A stretch of 64,000 bases of DNA from Bacillus sp. Marseille-Q3570 (GCF_946151055.1 NZ_CAMGYZ010000007.1:1-64000); one strand, 5' to 3'. Counted from the stretch's first letter, positions 43,779 to 51,880 are shown. The notes: generated from the sequence alone by a model not told the origin. Numbers and translations: made by a program.

Positions 43779-45587
43779 ATGTTATACAGCAAGGAAGTTG
43801 AACGGGTTTTGAACGAAAAGAACTGGCTTGTGGCCAATCAAAATTTACTTGCGAAGATGTTAGCAGAGTATACGTATGAAGATATGATCCATCCTGAAGT
43901 AGTCGGGGAGGATGGTATTTGGAAAAAGTACGAGCTGCCCGTATCTGAGAATAAAAAATATCGGTTCAACGCCCAGCCACGAATGTTCGATAGTCTGGAC
44001 GTAGATGCAGCGTCGATCGAAGTCACGGTGGATGAATCATGGACAGATGCTAAGAGTGCAATCGAGTTTCTGCTTGATATCCAGCCGAAGATCGGAATGT
44101 CTGCTGAAACGGCTGGGCATCTGATCAAAGAATTGAACCATACCCTGCTTGCAGATGCGCATCTGCTTGCAAAGGACTCAAAAACATCCGATGAATTGGT
44201 GAATGAAGATTACAGCATGATTGAAGGTGAGATGAGCGGTCACCCCTGGATTACATACAATAAAGGGCGGATCGGGTTCGGCTATGATGATTATCTTGAA
44301 TTTGCACCTGAAAACCAGCAGGAAGTGAATCTGCTATGGATTGCTGTCCACAAAGAAAGTGCCACCTTCCAATCCGTTGAAGGACTTGCGTCTGAAAACG
44401 TGCTGGCAGATGAGTTGGATGAAGCGGAAGTTGAGCGTTTTCAAAAAGTATTAGTGGATAGAGGATTGGAGAAGGCGGATTATTTCTTCATGCCGATCCA
44501 TGAGTGGCAATGGAAGAATGTCATCATCCAAACCTTTGCAGAGGAGCTCGCTAAGAATCGCATTGTGGCGTTAGGTGAGGGAGAAGACGTATACCTGCCG
44601 CAGCAATCGATCCGGACGTTCGCCAATCAGACGGACAAGAAGAAGCATCATGTGAAAGTGCCGATGAGCATTCTGAATACGCTTGTCTATCGTGGCCTTC
44701 CGTCGGAGCGGACGTTGATTGCACCGAGGATTACCGAGTTCATCAAAGGCATCTATGAAAAGGATGCATTTTTAAAAGACCAATGCAGGGTGATTCTGCC
44801 TGGAGAGATTGCGAGCATCAACTATGGTCATCCACAATTCGAAGCGTTGAAGCATGCCCCTTATCAATACCTGGAGATGCTCGGGGTCATATGGCGTGAA
44901 AGCATTTATACGTATTTGGAAGATGAAGAGCAGGCGATTACATTGGCGGCTCTCACTCATGTTGATAAAGAAGGAAAGCCGTTCGTACAGAGCTTGATCG
45001 AGTCTTCCGGTTTGACGGCGGAAGAATGGATGAAAGATTTCTTTAAGACGGTTATGAGCCCGTTGCTTCACTATTTGTATCAATACGGAACGGTGTTTTC
45101 GCCACATGGGCAGAATACGATTCTTGTGTTGAAGGATCATAAGCCGCATCGGTTGGCGGTGAAGGATTTCGTCGATGACGTCAATATCAGTGATCAGCCA
45201 TTCGAAGAGCTTTCTGTTTTGACCGATGATCTAAAGGCGGTGTTAAGGAGTGAGCCTCCTGAAGGGTTGACCCAGTTCATTTTCACTGGCCTGTTCATCT
45301 GCCATTTACGCTATTTAGGGAATGTTCTTGTGCGTAATGGAATAATGGAAGAGGGAATGTTCTGGGGTTTGTTGGCACAGTCGATCCATGAGTACCAGTC
45401 GATGTTCCCGGAATTAGAGGAGCGTTTCCATTTGTTCGACTTCTTCCCTCCTCAGTTGACGAAGCTGTGTCTGAACCGGAACCGCATGGTCGATTACGGA
45501 TATGCGGAAGGCGACGACCGTCCGCACGCATCTGAATACGGAAAAGTGAACAACGTCCTTGCGCAATATCAGTTGACTGAAAAATGA
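43779..45587 (+). CDS. IucA/IucC-family NIS siderophore synthetase (RhbF-like)
   Basis: Second synthetase, adding the second diaminopropane arm to the citrate half-product. The 602 residues have GHPWITYNKGRIGFGYDDYLEFAPE around 151-175 (the substrate/ATP entry), MPIHEWQWKN (about 239-248), LPQQSIRTFAN and the C-terminal FSPHGQNTILVLKDHKPHRL. SD GTAGGGA. Last gene of the operon; a strong terminator follows. Two synthetases with dat, ddc, acetyltransferase and hydroxylase fit schizokinen; no lipid-tail gene for full rhizobactin 1021 is present. Confidence 0.94.
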   Translation: MLYSKEVERVLNEKNWLVANQNLLAKMLAEYTYEDMIHPEVVGEDGIWKKYELPVSENKKYRFNAQPRMFDSLDVDAASIEVTVDESWTDAKSAIEFLLDIQPKIGMSAETAGHLIKELNHTLLADAHLLAKDSKTSDELVNEDYSMIEGEMSGHPWITYNKGRIGFGYDDYLEFAPENQQEVNLLWIAVHKESATFQSVEGLASENVLADELDEAEVERFQKVLVDRGLEKADYFFMPIHEWQWKNVIIQTFAEELAKNRIVALGEGEDVYLPQQSIRTFANQTDKKKHHVKVPMSILNTLVYRGLPSERTLIAPRITEFIKGIYEKDAFLKDQCRVILPGEIASINYGHPQFEALKHAPYQYLEMLGVIWRESIYTYLEDEEQAITLAALTHVDKEGKPFVQSLIESSGLTAEEWMKDFFKTVMSPLLHYLYQYGTVFSPHGQNTILVLKDHKPHRLAVKDFVDDVNISDQPFEELSVLTDDLKAVLRSEPPEGLTQFIFTGLFICHLRYLGNVLVRNGIMEEGMFWGLLAQSIHEYQSMFPELEERFHLFDFFPPQLTKLCLNRNRMVDYGYAEGDDRPHASEYGKVNNVLAQYQLTEK

Positions 45588-45592
45588 GTGAT

Positions 45593-45626
45593 GAAACCAC
45601 CTTCTGTTTGGGAGGTGGTTTTTCCT
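45593..45626 (+). terminator. Terminator of the siderophore operon
   Basis: AAACCACC-ttctgtttg-GGAGGTGGTTTTTCC immediately after the last stop codon. Confidence 0.88.
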
Positions 45627-45632
45627 TTTCCA

Positions 45633-45686
45633 TTTAAAGAAAGTAACGCTCTTCCAACGATAAGGCTTGACCTATTTAAAACCAAG
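45633..45686. repeat. Degenerate MITE-like remnant
   Basis: TTTAAAGAAAGTAACGCTCTTCC and CGATAAGGCTTGACC match the left end and middle of the family. The TTTCTTTA right end is missing. Confidence 0.4.
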
Positions 45687-45753
45687 CATAAAATTTTGGG
45701 ATAGGCCGGTTCTTTTTGCCGTTATTCATCTGGTAAAAGGGTGAACGTGAAGA

Positions 45754-45940
45754 TTAACGGACACTAGAGCCGTTATTTGGGAACAAAATTAGTATTTCTG
45801 AATTTTAACGGATACCGCAGCCGTTATTTGAGAACAAAGCACCTGACATTCTATGATATTTGCATAATAAGGTCCCTGGTGTCCGTTAGGATTGTAAGAG
45901 CCCATGATTTTAGTCAAATAACGGCTCTCATGTCCGTTAG
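45754..45940. repeat. GGACAC elements, forward-forward-reverse-reverse
   Basis: Forward TTAACGGACACTAGAGCCGT (45754) and TTAACGGATACCGCAGCCGT (45805), each continuing TATTTG; reverse AATAAGGTCCCTGGTGTCCG (45867) and CAAATAACGGCTCTCATGTC (45914), each ending CCGTTAG or TTAG. Same order and spacing as at 33.0 and 55.3 kb. The gap between the siderophore terminator and 45998 holds no gene. Confidence 0.85.
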
Positions 45941-45997
45941 GATTCAGAGTTGGAGGTTTTTCCTCAAGGGAGTGCAATTTTTTTTGCGAATGCCATT

Positions 45998-46614
45998 CTA
46001 TTGCTCCAAGTGCTTCTTCAACACGATTTTACGGTACATGCCATTCATCATGACCGGCCTATCCTTTATTTTCATCATTGTAAGGTTATTTTTCTGAAAC
46101 ACTTTTTCAAAGTCAACGCCGATATCGGTCCCGAGTGCTGAAATGATGGGGCGGATCAACCTTTTCCAGAACGATAACTTTCCATCAGGAGGGGTGAATT
46201 TATCGAAAATGATCAACTCACCGTTCTTGTTCAGCACGCGTTCCATTTCTCGAAAACTAGCGCCAGGATCCGGAACGACTGATAGTATACGACATAATCA
46301 AATGTCTCTTCTTTAAAAGATAGATTTTGGGCATCCATTTCTAAAAATAGGATGTGACTATCCTTGAATTTGGCCTCAGCCTTTTTCAACATATCGCTCG
46401 AGTAGTCCACAGCCGTAATGTCCAAATGGTCAAGATCAATCAACTCCAAATCAGCCCCAGTCCCCACTCCTACAAAAAGAACGGTAGATCCATCACGAAA
46501 AGGGGCATCACCAAACACGTTCAAACGAGCTCTACGGAACATCCCATCATTGAAGATCGAATCATAGATTGGCGACGCAGCTTTATAGATGATTTTGTTC
46601 CATGAATTGTTCAT
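45998..46614 (-). pseudogene. Class I SAM methyltransferase, frameshifted
   Basis: The first part (from ATG 46614, SD AGGAGA) reads through motif I FVGVGTGADLELI and AVDYSSDML to TFDYVV, then shifts. The second part continues in another frame with LSVVPDPGASFREMERVLNK and ends at 45998. One missing base in GTCGTATAC (near 46291) explains it: adding it gives DYVV-ILSVVPDPG. The joined protein would be about 205 residues. It is either a recent pseudogene or a base-calling error. The catalytic substrate is unknown. Confidence 0.8.
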
Positions 46615-46716
46615 TGCATTTCTCCTACTCTTCATCTACTTTTCAATATACACTACATTACCGTAATCTGGTAATATGAGAGTGGAATGTCTTTAAATGA
46701 TAAGGGAGGCGGCAAA

Positions 46717-47214
46717 ATGAATATGCGTCCACAGTGGCTTTCGACATTCGAGGAAATGTGTGAGTGGGTCAGTTCTTTACGTAGTACACCAGGTGAATTA
46801 TGGCTTAAGCCAATTAAGGAAGGGAAATGGTCGATAGGAGAAATCATCAGCCACTTCTATTTTTGGGATCAATTCATCTATACTGAAAGACTATTAAAAT
46901 TAGAAAGCAACGCCTTCGAAAGTGCAGACGTTGAGGAGATGAACAAAAATGCTGCAGACTTCGCAAGATCCGGGATAAGCAAGGAAGGGCTCATCTCAAT
47001 GTTCATCCAGTCCCGAAAAGAGATCTGTCTTTTCATTCAAGGTTTGCCCCGTGAGCAACTGGAAGCTCCGTTCAAGATTGGTAAGAATCCGATAACGATC
47101 AAGGGATATATTGAAGGGATGAGCGAACACGACCTGCATCATAAAAAGCAAGTTGAAGATTTCTTAACCCTTGAAGAAGGTCACAATGTCAAAAATCCAG
47201 GCAGTTTTCATTGA
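46717..47214 (+). CDS. DinB-family protein
   Basis: Four-helix-bundle, metal-binding protein of the DinB/YfiT superfamily, 165 residues. WSIGEIISHFYFWDQFI (helix with the first His, about 43-59) and MSEHDLHHKKQVEDFL near the C-terminus carry the usual three His. Some members are bacillithiol-dependent transferases; the role here is unknown. SD GGGAGG fits the ATG at 46717, not the upstream in-frame ATG at 46687. It overlaps a truncated HAD fragment by 29 nt. Confidence 0.85.
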   Translation: MNMRPQWLSTFEEMCEWVSSLRSTPGELWLKPIKEGKWSIGEIISHFYFWDQFIYTERLLKLESNAFESADVEEMNKNAADFARSGISKEGLISMFIQSRKEICLFIQGLPREQLEAPFKIGKNPITIKGYIEGMSEHDLHHKKQVEDFLTLEEGHNVKNPGSFH

Positions 47215-47326
47215 CCGTGACGGAACGATCGGTGGAGGGACGGAAGTGGAATACCCAGGGGAATTAATTCCTTATGCAGGAGTTCTTGAAGCCATTCAAC
47301 GATTAAAACAGAAAAACGAGGAGTAG
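47186..47326 (+). pseudogene. Truncated HAD-family hydrolase (46 residues)
   Basis: ATG with SD GAAGG, encoding SKIQAVFIDRDGTIGGG with the HAD motif I Asp pair, then EYPGELIPYAGVLEAIQRLK and a TAG stop. A complete HAD-IIIA phosphatase needs well over 100 residues and motifs II-IV, which are absent downstream. It looks like the 5' remnant of a histidinol-phosphatase-like gene whose remainder was replaced by the following unknown gene. Confidence 0.7.
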
Positions 47327-47329
47327 AAC

Positions 47330-47719
47330 ATGAAAAAACGATTAGGTACTTGCCTCATTCTTCTCCTCACACTCATTGTCATTTATTCACCTGCACGATT
47401 CCAAGAGGGGAATCCGATACCGATTCTTTTGGCGATTATCAAATTAGAACAATCAGACAAAGACTACATACAGTTTGCTGAAACGGAAACCCATATCCGT
47501 TACATATCAAAAAACAAGAGAGTACACCGATATGATGTCATAAAAGAAATGCTGCAAAAGAAAGGGTGGTCCTTCAAGGATCAACTCGGCTCAGGTTTGG
47601 TTTTTGAAAGTGGGACCGAAACATTAACAATCGAGACAAGGCTCTATTCGAAGCTCTATTATTTATGGGAACTACCAAAAGAAATACAACAAGATTCAGG
47701 AGGAACCGCACATGATTGA
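47330..47719 (+). CDS. Membrane-anchored small protein of unknown function
   Basis: A 129-residue protein with an N-terminal hydrophobic segment (about 5-22) followed by a soluble domain: IKLEQSDKDYIQFAETETHI and YDVIKEMLQKKGWSFKDQLG. Not recognised. SD GAGGAG, 3 nt after the HAD remnant's stop. Its 3' end overlaps the next gene by 8 nt, so they are probably one unit. Confidence 0.7.
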   Translation: MKKRLGTCLILLLTLIVIYSPARFQEGNPIPILLAIIKLEQSDKDYIQFAETETHIRYISKNKRVHRYDVIKEMLQKKGWSFKDQLGSGLVFESGTETLTIETRLYSKLYYLWELPKEIQQDSGGTAHD

Positions 47720-47900
47720 GGGATTATTTTTATTTGGTTTTGTATCAATGATCTGTACGATCTTCATAGTCAATTTGATTAGATTAGCGAAAAAAATTGT
47801 AAGGGAGGACGAAAGAACACTTCGTCCAACCATTTGGGTCACTGTTTCTTTTATTTTCATCGTTTATATGATCATGATAAGCAATGGGGCGATTCATTAG
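47712..47900 (+). CDS. Small two-helix membrane protein
   Basis: A 62-residue protein with helices at about 4-25 and 42-58 and a basic loop (RLAKKIVREDERTLR). SD CAGGAGGAA. It overlaps the preceding gene by 8 nt, suggesting coupled translation and a shared function. Family unknown. Confidence 0.65.
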   Translation: MIEGLFLFGFVSMICTIFIVNLIRLAKKIVREDERTLRPTIWVTVSFIFIVYMIMISNGAIH

Positions 47901-47928
47901 ACTAAACTCGATAATGATTCAATACAGA

Positions 47929-48381
47929 TCATTTGTCCAAAGCCTCTTTAAATCTTTTTCCGAATTCCAGGCACGCTTGTTCATCCTCATCCTCCGGTGT
48001 CAGTTCGACTTTTAACCCTTCTAGTACAATCTCTGCTCCAAGTTCAGACAGCTTGTCCTGTAAAATATCAACTGCTGCACCGTACTGGGGATACATGGAG
48101 TCACAAGATCCGAATGTTGCAGCACGATTACCTGATAAATCTACATCCTCAAGGTCATCATAAAAGTCTTCCATCTCATCCGGAAGATCTCCATCCCCCC
48201 ACGTATAGGACCCTAATAAGAGCCCATCATACGTTCTCAACTCATCTACCGAGATGTCATCAATATCGATTTGTTTTTTCACGATATCTATGTTGTCACT
48301 ACCTGATCCACGTTCAATCAAGTCGGCCATTTCTTCAGTATTTCCTGACATACTTGCATACAGAATCAATACACGTTTCAT
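47929..48381 (-). CDS. Flavodoxin
   Basis: FMN electron carrier that can replace ferredoxin under iron limitation; 150 residues. The FMN phosphate loop is YASMSGNTEEM (7-17), followed by YTWGDGDLPDEM (about 60s) and GSCDSMYPQYGAAVD (about 90-105). The frame is open 29 codons upstream, but CAGGAGTGG and the family N-terminus MKRVLILY set the start at 48381. The promoter carries two Fur-like boxes. The iron-sparing role fits the neighbouring siderophore operon. Confidence 0.95.
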   Translation of the reverse strand: MKRVLILYASMSGNTEEMADLIERGSGSDNIDIVKKQIDIDDISVDELRTYDGLLLGSYTWGDGDLPDEMEDFYDDLEDVDLSGNRAATFGSCDSMYPQYGAAVDILQDKLSELGAEIVLEGLKVELTPEDEDEQACLEFGKRFKEALDK

Positions 48382-48415
48382 AGCTACCACTCCTGTTAGA
48401 TTTAAACTTATCAAC

Positions 48416-48468
48416 TGAGAATGATTATCAATATCTGTAGTATAATTGAGAACCGTTCTCATTGTCAA
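48416..48468 (-). promoter_or_regulatory. Sigma-A promoter with two Fur-like operators
   Basis: On the minus strand TTGACA (48468-48463), an 18-nt spacer, and TATACT (48444-48439) form a near-consensus promoter. TGAGAAC-C-GTTCTCA (48447-48461) is a perfect 7-1-7 palindrome inside the spacer. TGAGAAT-G-ATTATCA (48416-48430), just downstream of the -10, matches the Fur 7-1-7 consensus closely. Together they would make the flavodoxin iron-repressed. PerR or Zur binding to the spacer palindrome cannot be excluded. Confidence 0.8.
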
Positions 48469-48507
48469 CAGGAATAAGAGAATAATAAAAACGTCTCAAG
48501 TTTTTTA

Positions 48508-48617
48508 TGAATGCTTCATACGACAATTCAAGCGAAAAAACCCTGCATATTTGTCCGTATGAAGGGTTCATACAACCACTCGAGCGGAAAAGCCGCACAT
48601 ATTTGTCTTTATGAAAG
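48508..48617. repeat. Two tandem TTCATAC...GTATGAA hairpin units
   Basis: GCTTCATACGACAATTCAAG...ATTTGTCCGTATGAAGG and TTCATACAACCACTCGAGCG...TTTGTCTTTATGAA, about 55 nt apart. Each unit's ends are complementary, the same architecture as the TGTCC arrays but with a different stem. Confidence 0.6.
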
Positions 48618-48662
48618 TCATCTGGTTTAAGAGAAGTAGGAAACCAGAACAGAGGTAGGGCA

Positions 48663-50162
48663 TCATTCTTCGAGTGTTAGAGAATTGACTTCTGCTGCTG
48701 CGCGAATACCGGATTCAATTGCACCTTCGATCCAGCCATGGAAAGAAGAGGTGTGTTCCCCGGCGAAATGGATCCGTCCTTCTGGTTTTTTGATCACTTC
48801 ATCAAACTCTGTATATTGATATGGTTTGAATAATGTAAAACATCCACCGGAGAATTGATTTTGTCCCCAGCTGAAGGACGTTCCATTAAGGAATTGTTCG
48901 AATACGACTGGTCCGTGGACATAGGAAAGGATTTTCAATGCTTCGTAAATCCGCCTGCCTTCCGGTAACGCATCCCACAACGCAGTGTTATCTCCCCATG
49001 AGTAACTGCCGAGCATGACGCCTGGTCCTGGAACGCCGATATCATGACTTGGGTAATAGGCGAATTGCGTCGGTAGATCAGTAGTCAGGCTTCCGCCGAA
49101 AAGCTTTTCCTTTTCCCAGAACTTATGCTTGAATTCAAGACCGATTTTGGTCGAAGCGACATAATTCAGTTCAGCAATGGCTTCTCTTTTATAAAAAGAC
49201 ATGGATTCATACGGCTCAACCCGGACGAATTGGAAAATCGAAAATGGGATGGTGGTGATGACATAATCGCCTCTTACCTCTTGTTTTTGACCAGTCAATG
49301 GATTAATGCCAGATACGATGACGCCATCGGAGTATTGTTTAATTCTTTCGACCAGGTGGTGGAAGAATATATTTCGTTCCAGTTGAGGCATGAATGACCA
49401 GGGCAACCGGTCGTTACCACCCTTGATCTCAAAATACTTCAGATCGGCACTGTACAAGTTCGTGACGATGTCTGTGACGATATCGCTGAATGATAGTTCG
49501 GGGAATCCTTCAATACCTAATAGAACCTGGATGAAACGGATTTCTTCTGTATTCAGGGATCTTCCGAAAGGATTATTTTTCAAGAATGTTTCAAATGAGT
49601 ACTGATCGTATTTTTCTCTGAGCTTCTTCCGTTCGGCAGGTGTCGCGCTTTGATATAACTCGAAAAAGGGTTCGACCGCTTCGGTGAAAATCGCAAATGC
49701 GGTTTGATTTTCATAGGCTTCTTGTACAGGAAACTGGAGGATTCCAGGGTCTTCTTCATACGCTTTTTTCCGCGTCAGTACGTTATTGACATAAAGAAGG
49801 TCGTTCGGGGTACTGTTGATGAACTCGTTGACTGGCAGCTTGAACTTTTCAATGTATTCCAGTACCAATGGTTGTGTATTCGGGATCCTCATCGCCCCTG
49901 CATCAAGGTAATTCCCTCTTGTGAAAGGTTCGCGGAGTGTATAGACCCTACCGCCGACCCGGTCATTCCCTTCCAGGATGACAACTTGATGACCGGCCGA
50001 TTTCAAAAGTGAACCAGCAACGAGACCAGCCATCCCGGCCCCCAGGATAATGATTCTTTTTGGATTTGCAGTGGCTGGAAGACCTTTGCGGATGATGGAT
50101 AACATTTCATCAGGGTAAGAAGGTTCATCTCTTAAGAAAGATGTAATAAACCGTTTGGCCAT
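48663..50162 (-). CDS. Flavin monoamine oxidase / L-amino acid oxidase family
   Basis: A 499-residue FAD amine oxidoreductase. The Rossmann motif ILGAGMAGLVAG lies at about 39-50, EGNDRVGGRVYT follows, then GAMRIP at the substrate funnel. The C-terminal GRIHFAGEHTSSFHGWIEGA holds the FAD and the aromatic cage. It deaminates an amine or amino acid and releases hydrogen peroxide; the substrate is unknown. No signal peptide. SD AAGGGGGG. Monocistronic. Confidence 0.9.
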   Translation of the reverse strand: MAKRFITSFLRDEPSYPDEMLSIIRKGLPATANPKRIIILGAGMAGLVAGSLLKSAGHQVVILEGNDRVGGRVYTLREPFTRGNYLDAGAMRIPNTQPLVLEYIEKFKLPVNEFINSTPNDLLYVNNVLTRKKAYEEDPGILQFPVQEAYENQTAFAIFTEAVEPFFELYQSATPAERKKLREKYDQYSFETFLKNNPFGRSLNTEEIRFIQVLLGIEGFPELSFSDIVTDIVTNLYSADLKYFEIKGGNDRLPWSFMPQLERNIFFHHLVERIKQYSDGVIVSGINPLTGQKQEVRGDYVITTIPFSIFQFVRVEPYESMSFYKREAIAELNYVASTKIGLEFKHKFWEKEKLFGGSLTTDLPTQFAYYPSHDIGVPGPGVMLGSYSWGDNTALWDALPEGRRIYEALKILSYVHGPVVFEQFLNGTSFSWGQNQFSGGCFTLFKPYQYTEFDEVIKKPEGRIHFAGEHTSSFHGWIEGAIESGIRAAAEVNSLTLEE

Positions 50163-50239
50163 ACGAATCCCCCCTTTTCTTTAAAAGTCTATTTACCATA
50201 AAATAGGAATATTACTATAGGACGTATGAAAGGGATTAG

Positions 50240-50385
50240 TGAAAAATTATTTGGGCGAAATTTGCGACACTACTACGGGAAAATCGAGCCAGGCGAGACC
50301 CCACAGCGAGGAACGAGCGAGGAAGCTTACGAATCGCTGTGTAAAGGGAGTGATCTTCGCAAAGAGGCAATCGTTAAGAATAAAA
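50240..50385. repeat. GC-rich intergenic repeat of Bacillus type
   Basis: GCGACACTACTACGGGAAAATCGAGCCAGGCGAGACCCC, written here in pieces GCGACACTACTACGGGAAAA, CGAGCCAGGCGAGACCCCAC, CGAGGAAGCTTACG and GTGATCTTCGCAAAGAGGC, follows the pattern of a palindromic repeat I recall between genes in many Bacillus species. The in-frame ORF across it (50226-50423) is therefore discounted. Confidence 0.6.
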
Positions 50386-50504
50386 GAGCAAAATTTTTAA
50401 AAAGTCCGTTTGAGACAAGCTGATTTCAGACATCCTATTTCCTAAAGAGACAAAGTTGTGACGTCAATGATCGAGAAGGTCAAAAAGCGAAAGGGGAAAT
50501 GGGA

Positions 50505-50603
50505 ATGGAACCTGAGAAGGCAATCGGGTTGATGCTGCAGTTCGGTATGTACACGATTGGGGTAATTACAGTCACAATTTTGATTTTGAACGCGTTGACA
50601 TGA
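50505..50603 (+). CDS. 32-residue single-helix peptide, holin-like/type I toxin candidate
   Basis: ATG with AAGGGG 8 nt upstream, encoding EPEKAIGLMLQFGMYTIGVI and ending LNALT. A short N-terminal polar part leads into one transmembrane helix. The pattern (charged start, then LMLQFGMY and a hydrophobic run) resembles the small holin-like toxins and Bacillus type I toxins. A terminator follows within 20 nt. No antisense RNA promoter could be identified with confidence. Confidence 0.55.
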   Translation: MEPEKAIGLMLQFGMYTIGVITVTILILNALT

Positions 50604-50621
50604 TGAATGCTATGTTTTTAT

Positions 50622-50651
50622 GAGACCTGCTGCTGAGGTCTTTCTTTTTTT
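50622..50651 (+). terminator. Terminator of the small peptide gene
   Basis: AGACCT-gctgctg-AGGTCT followed by TTCTTTTTTTG. Confidence 0.8.
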
Positions 50652-50759
50652 GTCTCATTTTTGCTTGAACATGTCGTAATTTTACTATCGATTGTTAAAG
50701 GAAGAGCGGGATCAAGGGAGAAAATACGTAATAAACAATCTGAAAAAAGGAGAGAGCTT

Positions 50760-51035
50760 ATGAGTAGAACCCTGAATGTATGGTCATTTTTGATTATGTT
50801 TGTCTGTGTCGGTTTGTTTTTGACTCAATCACTCTTCCTTCAAGTGTTTCAGCCCTCCATCGGTTATCAGCTCATGCTTGCTCTTGCTCTGTTAGCATTC
50901 TTTTTGGGTGTGATCGGGATGTTTTCAATCGATAATTGGAAAGCAGCTTTCCGGAGTATTCTTACCATCTTTTTCAGTGCTTCTCTATCTGTCGTATTGA
51001 CCTTCATTGTTTTTATTAGTCTGCTTTTTGGTTAA
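50760..51035 (+). CDS. Small three-helix membrane protein
   Basis: A 91-residue protein with hydrophobic segments at about 6-28, 34-53 and 66-90; TLNVWSFLIMFVCVGLFLT begins it. SD AAAAGGAGAGAG fits the ATG at 50760; the frame is open further upstream but without an SD. Not recognised. Confidence 0.7.
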   Translation: MSRTLNVWSFLIMFVCVGLFLTQSLFLQVFQPSIGYQLMLALALLAFFLGVIGMFSIDNWKAAFRSILTIFFSASLSVVLTFIVFISLLFG

Positions 51036-51099
51036 ATAGGTGACGCGTGTGGGCTCTCCTTCATAAGATGTAGGAACGTTTTAAGAGGAGGGCTCAGGC

Positions 51100-51321
51100 A
51101 TGGCCAAGAAACCAGCCAAAAAGACAAACAAGAAAGTGTCAAGATATGAATCGACCGTTAACAAGTATGAACATACAATGAAAATGGTGACCAGTGAGAC
51201 GTGTATAGCCTGTAAAACGCAATGCGCACGGGGAATCAGTTATATGGAAAGAATGTCGAAGCCCGGAGCAGTCGGTAATGGAGTGCCATGCCATCTGACG
51301 AAAGGAAAAGGGATGAAATAG
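51100..51321 (+). CDS. Small basic Cys-containing protein
   Basis: A 73-residue lysine-rich protein. After a basic start (AKKPAKKTNKKVSRYESTV) comes a cluster of four cysteines, ETCIACKTQCARG plus GVPCHLTKGKG, probably binding a metal. SD AGAGGAGGG. Small proteins of this look are found in Bacillaceae without a known role; I do not recognise a name. Confidence 0.7.
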   Translation: MAKKPAKKTNKKVSRYESTVNKYEHTMKMVTSETCIACKTQCARGISYMERMSKPGAVGNGVPCHLTKGKGMK

Positions 51322-51350
51322 GCGGATGATTACAGAAAATTATTGATCAG

Positions 51351-51376
51351 AAGGGCTGGGAACCAGTCCTTTTTCT
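51351..51376 (+). terminator. Terminator
   Basis: AGGGCTGG-gaa-CCAGTCCTTTTTC after the small Cys protein gene. Confidence 0.8.
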
Positions 51377-51448
51377 AGTTGTAAAAAAATTAAAAGGCAA
51401 TCCGATAAAGATAGAGAAATATATAGAAAGAAGAAGGAGGAAATCAGG

Positions 51449-51580
51449 TTGGTAAAAGTATTAAAATTTGTATTTATCAGTGTAGCTTGCTGTGTCGGGC
51501 TGCTTTTTAATGGATGGAATTCTTGGAGAGTCATTGATGTGAAAACTACCGATTTCAGCCAGATAATCAATGGGCATTGA
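51449..51580 (+). CDS. 43-residue exported or membrane peptide
   Basis: TTG start with a perfect AAGGAGG 8 nt upstream. The peptide begins VKVLKFVFISVACCVGLLFN, a basic start followed by a hydrophobic helix, and then a polar tail WRVIDVKTTDFSQIINGH. It resembles a short signal-peptide-bearing product such as a Phr-type or surface peptide, but no family is recognised. It is independent of its neighbours. Confidence 0.5.
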   Translation: MVKVLKFVFISVACCVGLLFNGWNSWRVIDVKTTDFSQIINGH

Positions 51581-51654
51581 GCGGTACATATAAGTAAGTT
51601 GGTGAAACCTCCAGTAATTGAAATCGTAATACCTATTACATAGGAGTTGGGTTT

Positions 51655-51843
51655 ATGAAAAAGTTCTTATCAACATATTGGGTATGGCTGTTTCTTGTAC
51701 TTTTGGTAGTAGGTGAAGTTTTCAGTTTTGCCTATTTATATCCGTATACAGGTACTGATTACATATCTCTTGTATTTGGCATGTTCGGGACCAGCGCTTT
51801 GGTGTATCTCACTATTCTATCTAGGAGGAAACAGAAGGATTAG
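51655..51843 (+). CDS. Small two-helix membrane protein
   Basis: A 62-residue protein with helices at about 7-29 and 37-55, ending in SRRKQKD. SD TAGGAG. Family unknown. It precedes the CPBP protease gene by 37 nt and may be cotranscribed. Confidence 0.65.
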   Translation: MKKFLSTYWVWLFLVLLVVGEVFSFAYLYPYTGTDYISLVFGMFGTSALVYLTILSRRKQKD

Positions 51844-51880
51844 ATTGTACAATAAATTAGGATGATTGGAGTACACATAA

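Noticed and set aside
50226-50423. 65-codon plus-strand ORF
   Set aside because: It lies on a GC-rich intergenic repeat pattern known in Bacillus and has no SD or protein-like features.
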